A DNA stretch of 64,000 nucleotides. Source: Bacteroidia bacterium. GTDB lineage: Bacteria; Bacteroidota; Bacteroidia; B-17B0; Aurantibacillaceae. The stretch is taken from the NCBI GenBank assembly GCA_014378485.1, contig JACMNO010000025.1:1-64000 (forward strand), in the 5' to 3' direction. A program made the position numbers and the translations under genes. Of the stretch, positions 61,219 to 64,000 are shown one piece after another. How positions within the stretch are numbered: position 1 is the stretch's first letter; every line of letters starts with the position of its first letter. Under the pieces are notes generated by a model. That model worked only from the letters and a program-made list of their open reading frames with translations. It did not search any database and was not told the origin of the DNA.

Positions 61219-63216
61219 TTAACTCAAAAAATTATAAACCAAAAAAGAAGAAAGGTAAGCTAGGCCTGTCATAAAAACCAATTGAATGGCTGGCCATTTC
61301 CAGTGTTTGGTTTCTCTGTATGTTGTTGCAAGAGTGCTCATGCATTGCATTGCAAAAACATAAAATATGAGCAATGACCAACATACGGCTTTTGTATAAA
61401 CAGGCTCGTGTGTTTCAAAATTTTTCTCTGCCACTAATTTTTCTCTTAACGTTTCGGTATTATCGGAATCACCGCTGCTGTATATAGTTGCCATTGTTCC
61501 CACAAACACTTCCCTGGCGGCAAATGAGGTGATTAAAGCGATGCCGATTTTCCAATCAAAACCTAACGGTTTAATAACTGGCTCTATTTTTTTACCTAAA
61601 ATTCCTGCGTAGGAAGCTTCTAGTTTTTGAGAGTTTAAATTCTGCCCTGAGGTATTATTTAGAATAGCGATTTTTTCCAGTTTTTCAAAATCATTATTTG
61701 GGGCGTGACTGGTTAAAAACCATAGTACAATTGAGATCGCTAAAATGATTTTACCGGCATCAAATAAAAATACTTTTACTTTGCCAAACACTAACATGAT
61801 TACAGTTTGCCATTGCGGTTTTCGGTAAACGGGTAATTCCATAATAAAGAAACTTTTTTCAGTTGTCTTTAAAACGTATTTTAAAACGAGAGCTGCTAGC
61901 AAAGCTGCCGAAAACCCTAAAATATACAAGCCCATTAAAACCATGCCTTGGTAATTAAAAATGCCAATTGATTTTTTGCCAACAAACATAATACTGATCA
62001 GTAGTGTATAAACAGGCAAACGGGCAGAACAGCTAATCAGCGGAGTTACGAGGATCGTAATGATCCTGTCTTTCCAGTTGGTAATAGTACGGGTGCTCAT
62101 AATAGAAGGAACAGCACAGGCAACACTACTAATCATGGGAATAACTGATTTGCCGTTCAATCCAAACCGACGCATTACTTTATCTAAAATGAAGCTTGCC
62201 CGGGCCATATAGCCCGTGTCTTCGAGTATGGCAATGAAGAAAAACAATAAAGCAATTTGTGGAACAAACACAACGATCCCACTTAAACCCGCTAAAATTC
62301 CATTAACGATTAAGTCGTTTAACCTTCCTTTCGGCAGTGTATCAGCGGTAACAGTCATTAATTGCGCAAAACCTTCCTCTATCCAGGTCATAGGATATTC
62401 TGCCAGGTAAAAAATGAACTGGAAAATAATAAACAGGATTAAGAAGAAAAAACCAAATCCAAAAAATTTGTGTGTAAAAAAAGCGTCCAGTTTTTGAGTG
62501 ATACTTTTATTCAACTGTTCTGGTTGCTTCACACATTTTGCAATGATATACTTTATTTTTGCGAACCGGTGAATGTTATCGGCCAGTTCAAATTCTTTAA
62601 TCTTTGATTTGTTTTCTTGAAACTGGGAATCAATGATTCTTTGATAAGAATCATTTGATGGAAGCAGCTGCTTTTGTTTTTCAAAATCATAAAATATTGT
62701 ATCGGAAACTTTTGCAGCAGCAATAGCCTCTCTCAAATCATTTAACCCTTTTTTGCTTCTCGAATTCACCTGAACAACAGGAACGTCAAATAATTTTTCT
62801 AAGTCTTCCTTGTAGATTACAATTTTGTTTTTTTCAGCCTCGTCAATCATGTTTAAAACCAACACACATCTTTTTTTAAGATCAATAACCTGAGTGGCTA
62901 ACAACAAATGGCGCTTTAAATTAGAAGAATCCAAAACAATGACCGCGACATCAATACTATCTTTTTCGCTTAGTAACGCCTTGCAGGCTACCTCCTCATC
63001 TATTGATTTTGGATATAAGCTATAAGTGCCCGGGAGATCTGTTATTTTATAATCAACCCCTTTAAATTTATATGAACCGTAATGCTTGTCTACAGTAACA
63101 CCGGCGTAATTTCCTGTTTTTTGATTGAGGCCAGTCAGAGAATTAAACAATGTTGATTTCCCGCTATTTGGATTTCCAATAAGAGCAATTGAAATATGAG
63201 GTACTTTAGATGACAC
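61219..63216 (-). CDS. feoB: Ferrous iron transporter FeoB
   Basis: This 665-residue protein has an N-terminal G domain (GNPNSGKST at residues 14-22, DLPGTYSLYPKS as G3, NMIDEAEK as G4), then a GDI-like helical region. The polytopic membrane part has two gate repeats (LLFFFIAILEDTGYMAR; SAVACAVPSIMSTRT-like stretch; SFAAREVFVGTMATIY). It imports Fe(II) across the inner membrane. It overlaps feoA by 11 bp, indicating translational coupling. Confidence 0.96.
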   Translation of the reverse strand: MSSKVPHISIALIGNPNSGKSTLFNSLTGLNQKTGNYAGVTVDKHYGSYKFKGVDYKITDLPGTYSLYPKSIDEEVACKALLSEKDSIDVAVIVLDSSNLKRHLLLATQVIDLKKRCVLVLNMIDEAEKNKIVIYKEDLEKLFDVPVVQVNSRSKKGLNDLREAIAAAKVSDTIFYDFEKQKQLLPSNDSYQRIIDSQFQENKSKIKEFELADNIHRFAKIKYIIAKCVKQPEQLNKSITQKLDAFFTHKFFGFGFFFLILFIIFQFIFYLAEYPMTWIEEGFAQLMTVTADTLPKGRLNDLIVNGILAGLSGIVVFVPQIALLFFFIAILEDTGYMARASFILDKVMRRFGLNGKSVIPMISSVACAVPSIMSTRTITNWKDRIITILVTPLISCSARLPVYTLLISIMFVGKKSIGIFNYQGMVLMGLYILGFSAALLAALVLKYVLKTTEKSFFIMELPVYRKPQWQTVIMLVFGKVKVFLFDAGKIILAISIVLWFLTSHAPNNDFEKLEKIAILNNTSGQNLNSQKLEASYAGILGKKIEPVIKPLGFDWKIGIALITSFAAREVFVGTMATIYSSGDSDNTETLREKLVAEKNFETHEPVYTKAVCWSLLIFYVFAMQCMSTLATTYRETKHWKWPAIQLVFMTGLAYLSSFLVYNFLS

Positions 63217-63469
63217 AGGATTCGACGTTGTTTTCAGGATTTACTTTAACAACGATGGTTGCTGCTTCCTGCTTTCTTAAACTTAATAAATACCCTGAAA
63301 CTTCAATGGCGATAGGATCACCCAGGGGCGCTATATAGGATAGTTTGATTTTTTCGCCGGGTAGGCAGCCCATTTCAATAAATTTCAACGATAAAAAATC
63401 ATCGGTAAACTCCTGGATGGTAGCTGTTTGGCCTGGTAATAAAGTATCGAGTGTCTGCATAAAAAGCAC
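63206..63469 (-). CDS. feoA: Ferrous iron transport protein FeoA
   Basis: This 87-residue SH3-like FeoA contains FIEMGCLPGEKIKL and APLGDPIAIEVSGYLLSLR, the family core. It works with FeoB at the membrane. Its last 11 bp overlap the feoB start. There is a short gap of 90 bp to purQ, in which no Fur-like box was confidently seen. Confidence 0.94.
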   Translation of the reverse strand: MLFMQTLDTLLPGQTATIQEFTDDFLSLKFIEMGCLPGEKIKLSYIAPLGDPIAIEVSGYLLSLRKQEAATIVVKVNPENNVESCVI

Positions 63470-63559
63470 TTAAAAGTACGTTTTTAAGAGCGTTTTACTC
63501 ATACCCTAAAAGTGGTATGTTTAAATTAAAACAGGAAATAATTTCTTCTTGAAAATTTA

Positions 63560-64000
63560 TTAGGTATTCACCAGGGCTGCCTTTAAAATACTCTCAAATA
63601 AAAACTTGCCATCCGTATTTGATAATAATTCATCCGCTGCTCTTTCCGGGTGCGGCATCATTCCAAATACATTTTTAGTAGCATTACAAACACCGGCAAT
63701 GTTTTCTGTAGCGCCATTCGGATTTGAATCCGGAGTGATTTCTCCGTTTTCATTGCAATACCTGAAAATGATCTGGCCATTTTTGCTCAGGTTGGCTAAT
63801 GTTTCTGTGTCTGCAAAATATTTTCCTTCGCCATGTGCAATAGGAATTTTTAAGGCTTTATCAGGAACGGAATTAGTTAAAGTAGTTTTGCTATTATCAG
63901 CTTTTATGTAAAGGTTTTTGCAGATGAATTTACGACTATTATTATGCAGCAATGCTCCCGGTAACAAACCGCTTTCGCATAAGATCTGGAAACCATTGCA
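63560..64000 (-). CDS. purQ: Phosphoribosylformylglycinamidine synthase glutaminase subunit PurQ, C-terminal part (start outside window)
   Basis: The minus-strand frame is open from the right edge to the stop at 63560, giving about 147 residues. It begins at CNGFQILCESGLLPGALL, containing the class I amidotransferase nucleophile Cys. PIAHGEGKYF and the C-terminal GMMPHPERAADELL follow, with the catalytic His-Pro-Glu triad members. It supplies ammonia for formylglycinamidine synthesis in de novo purine synthesis. The short C-terminus after the HPE motif fits a free-standing PurQ better than a fused PurL, but the N-terminal end is not visible. Confidence 0.9.
   Translation of the reverse strand, partial: CNGFQILCESGLLPGALLHNNSRKFICKNLYIKADNSKTTLTNSVPDKALKIPIAHGEGKYFADTETLANLSKNGQIIFRYCNENGEITPDSNPNGATENIAGVCNATKNVFGMMPHPERAADELLSNTDGKFLFESILKAALVNT

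Noticed and set aside
1-64000. tRNA, rRNA, tmRNA or riboswitch genes
   Set aside because: No cloverleaf-like TTCGANTC segments or recognisable conserved cores were seen in intergenic regions; short RNAs could still be missed without a covariance search.

Overview
The window comes from a low-GC member of the Bacteroidota. The evidence is several secreted proteins ending in type IX secretion (T9SS) C-terminal sorting domains, SprB-type repeat adhesins with the gliding-motility-type C-terminal domain, TAnnTTTG-type -7 promoter boxes, and Bacteroidota-style housekeeping genes. I cannot place it to genus. It is a chromosomal stretch. A cluster of three parS-like palindromes beside mnmG suggests it lies within the origin-proximal domain.

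Layout: 1-4.2 kb holds the N-terminal part of a very large repeat adhesin (minus strand, running off the left edge) and a decayed T9SS-protein remnant. 4.4-7.0 kb is a TPR histidine kinase/NarL-type regulator pair with a palindrome in its promoter. 7.1-11.1 kb holds a PiT phosphate transporter, a GT-C-like membrane protein and rpiB. 11.6-18.9 kb has nadA, then an overlapping set of a secreted MORN/YwqK-repeat protein, an eight-PAS HisKA_2 kinase and a LytTR regulator. 19-21.8 kb has mnmG and a methyltransferase, with the parS cluster. 22-24.2 kb is a Crp/Fnr-family regulator followed by a ceramidase-like and a fatty-acid-hydroxylase-like membrane enzyme, with an exact TTGAT-N4-ATCAA box between regulator and enzymes. 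24.3-30.1 kb has fumC, a BRO-N protein and mfd. 30.2-34.1 kb has three T9SS cargo proteins. 34.3-36.4 kb is a compact cassette resembling the accessory half of flexirubin/aryl-polyene clusters (thioesterase, LolA-like, lipoprotein, dehydratase), followed by DUF420 and rpoN. 38.7-47.1 kb has a small secreted protein and a 2653-residue SprB-repeat adhesin. 47.2-52.8 kb has lepA, an M43 metalloprotease with a T9SS tail and an O-antigen-ligase-like protein. 53-58 kb is a third large adhesin. 58-64 kb has 3-hydroxyanthranilate dioxygenase, a crotonase, an alpha/beta-hydrolase, cysQ, feoB/feoA and the C-terminal part of purQ.

Functional picture: most genes are housekeeping. The accessory content is dominated by T9SS-exported surface proteins built from repeats. 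The strongest candidates for a little-described system are (i) the Crp/Fnr-ceramidase-hydroxylase unit, where box, promoter and recognition-helix residues agree with one another; (ii) the secreted MORN protein/eight-PAS kinase/LytTR unit; and (iii) the thioesterase-LolA-lipoprotein-dehydratase cassette without local ketosynthases or carrier proteins. No CRISPR array, tRNA, rRNA, insertion sequence or prophage was recognised. All assignments come from reading motifs; no database search was possible.
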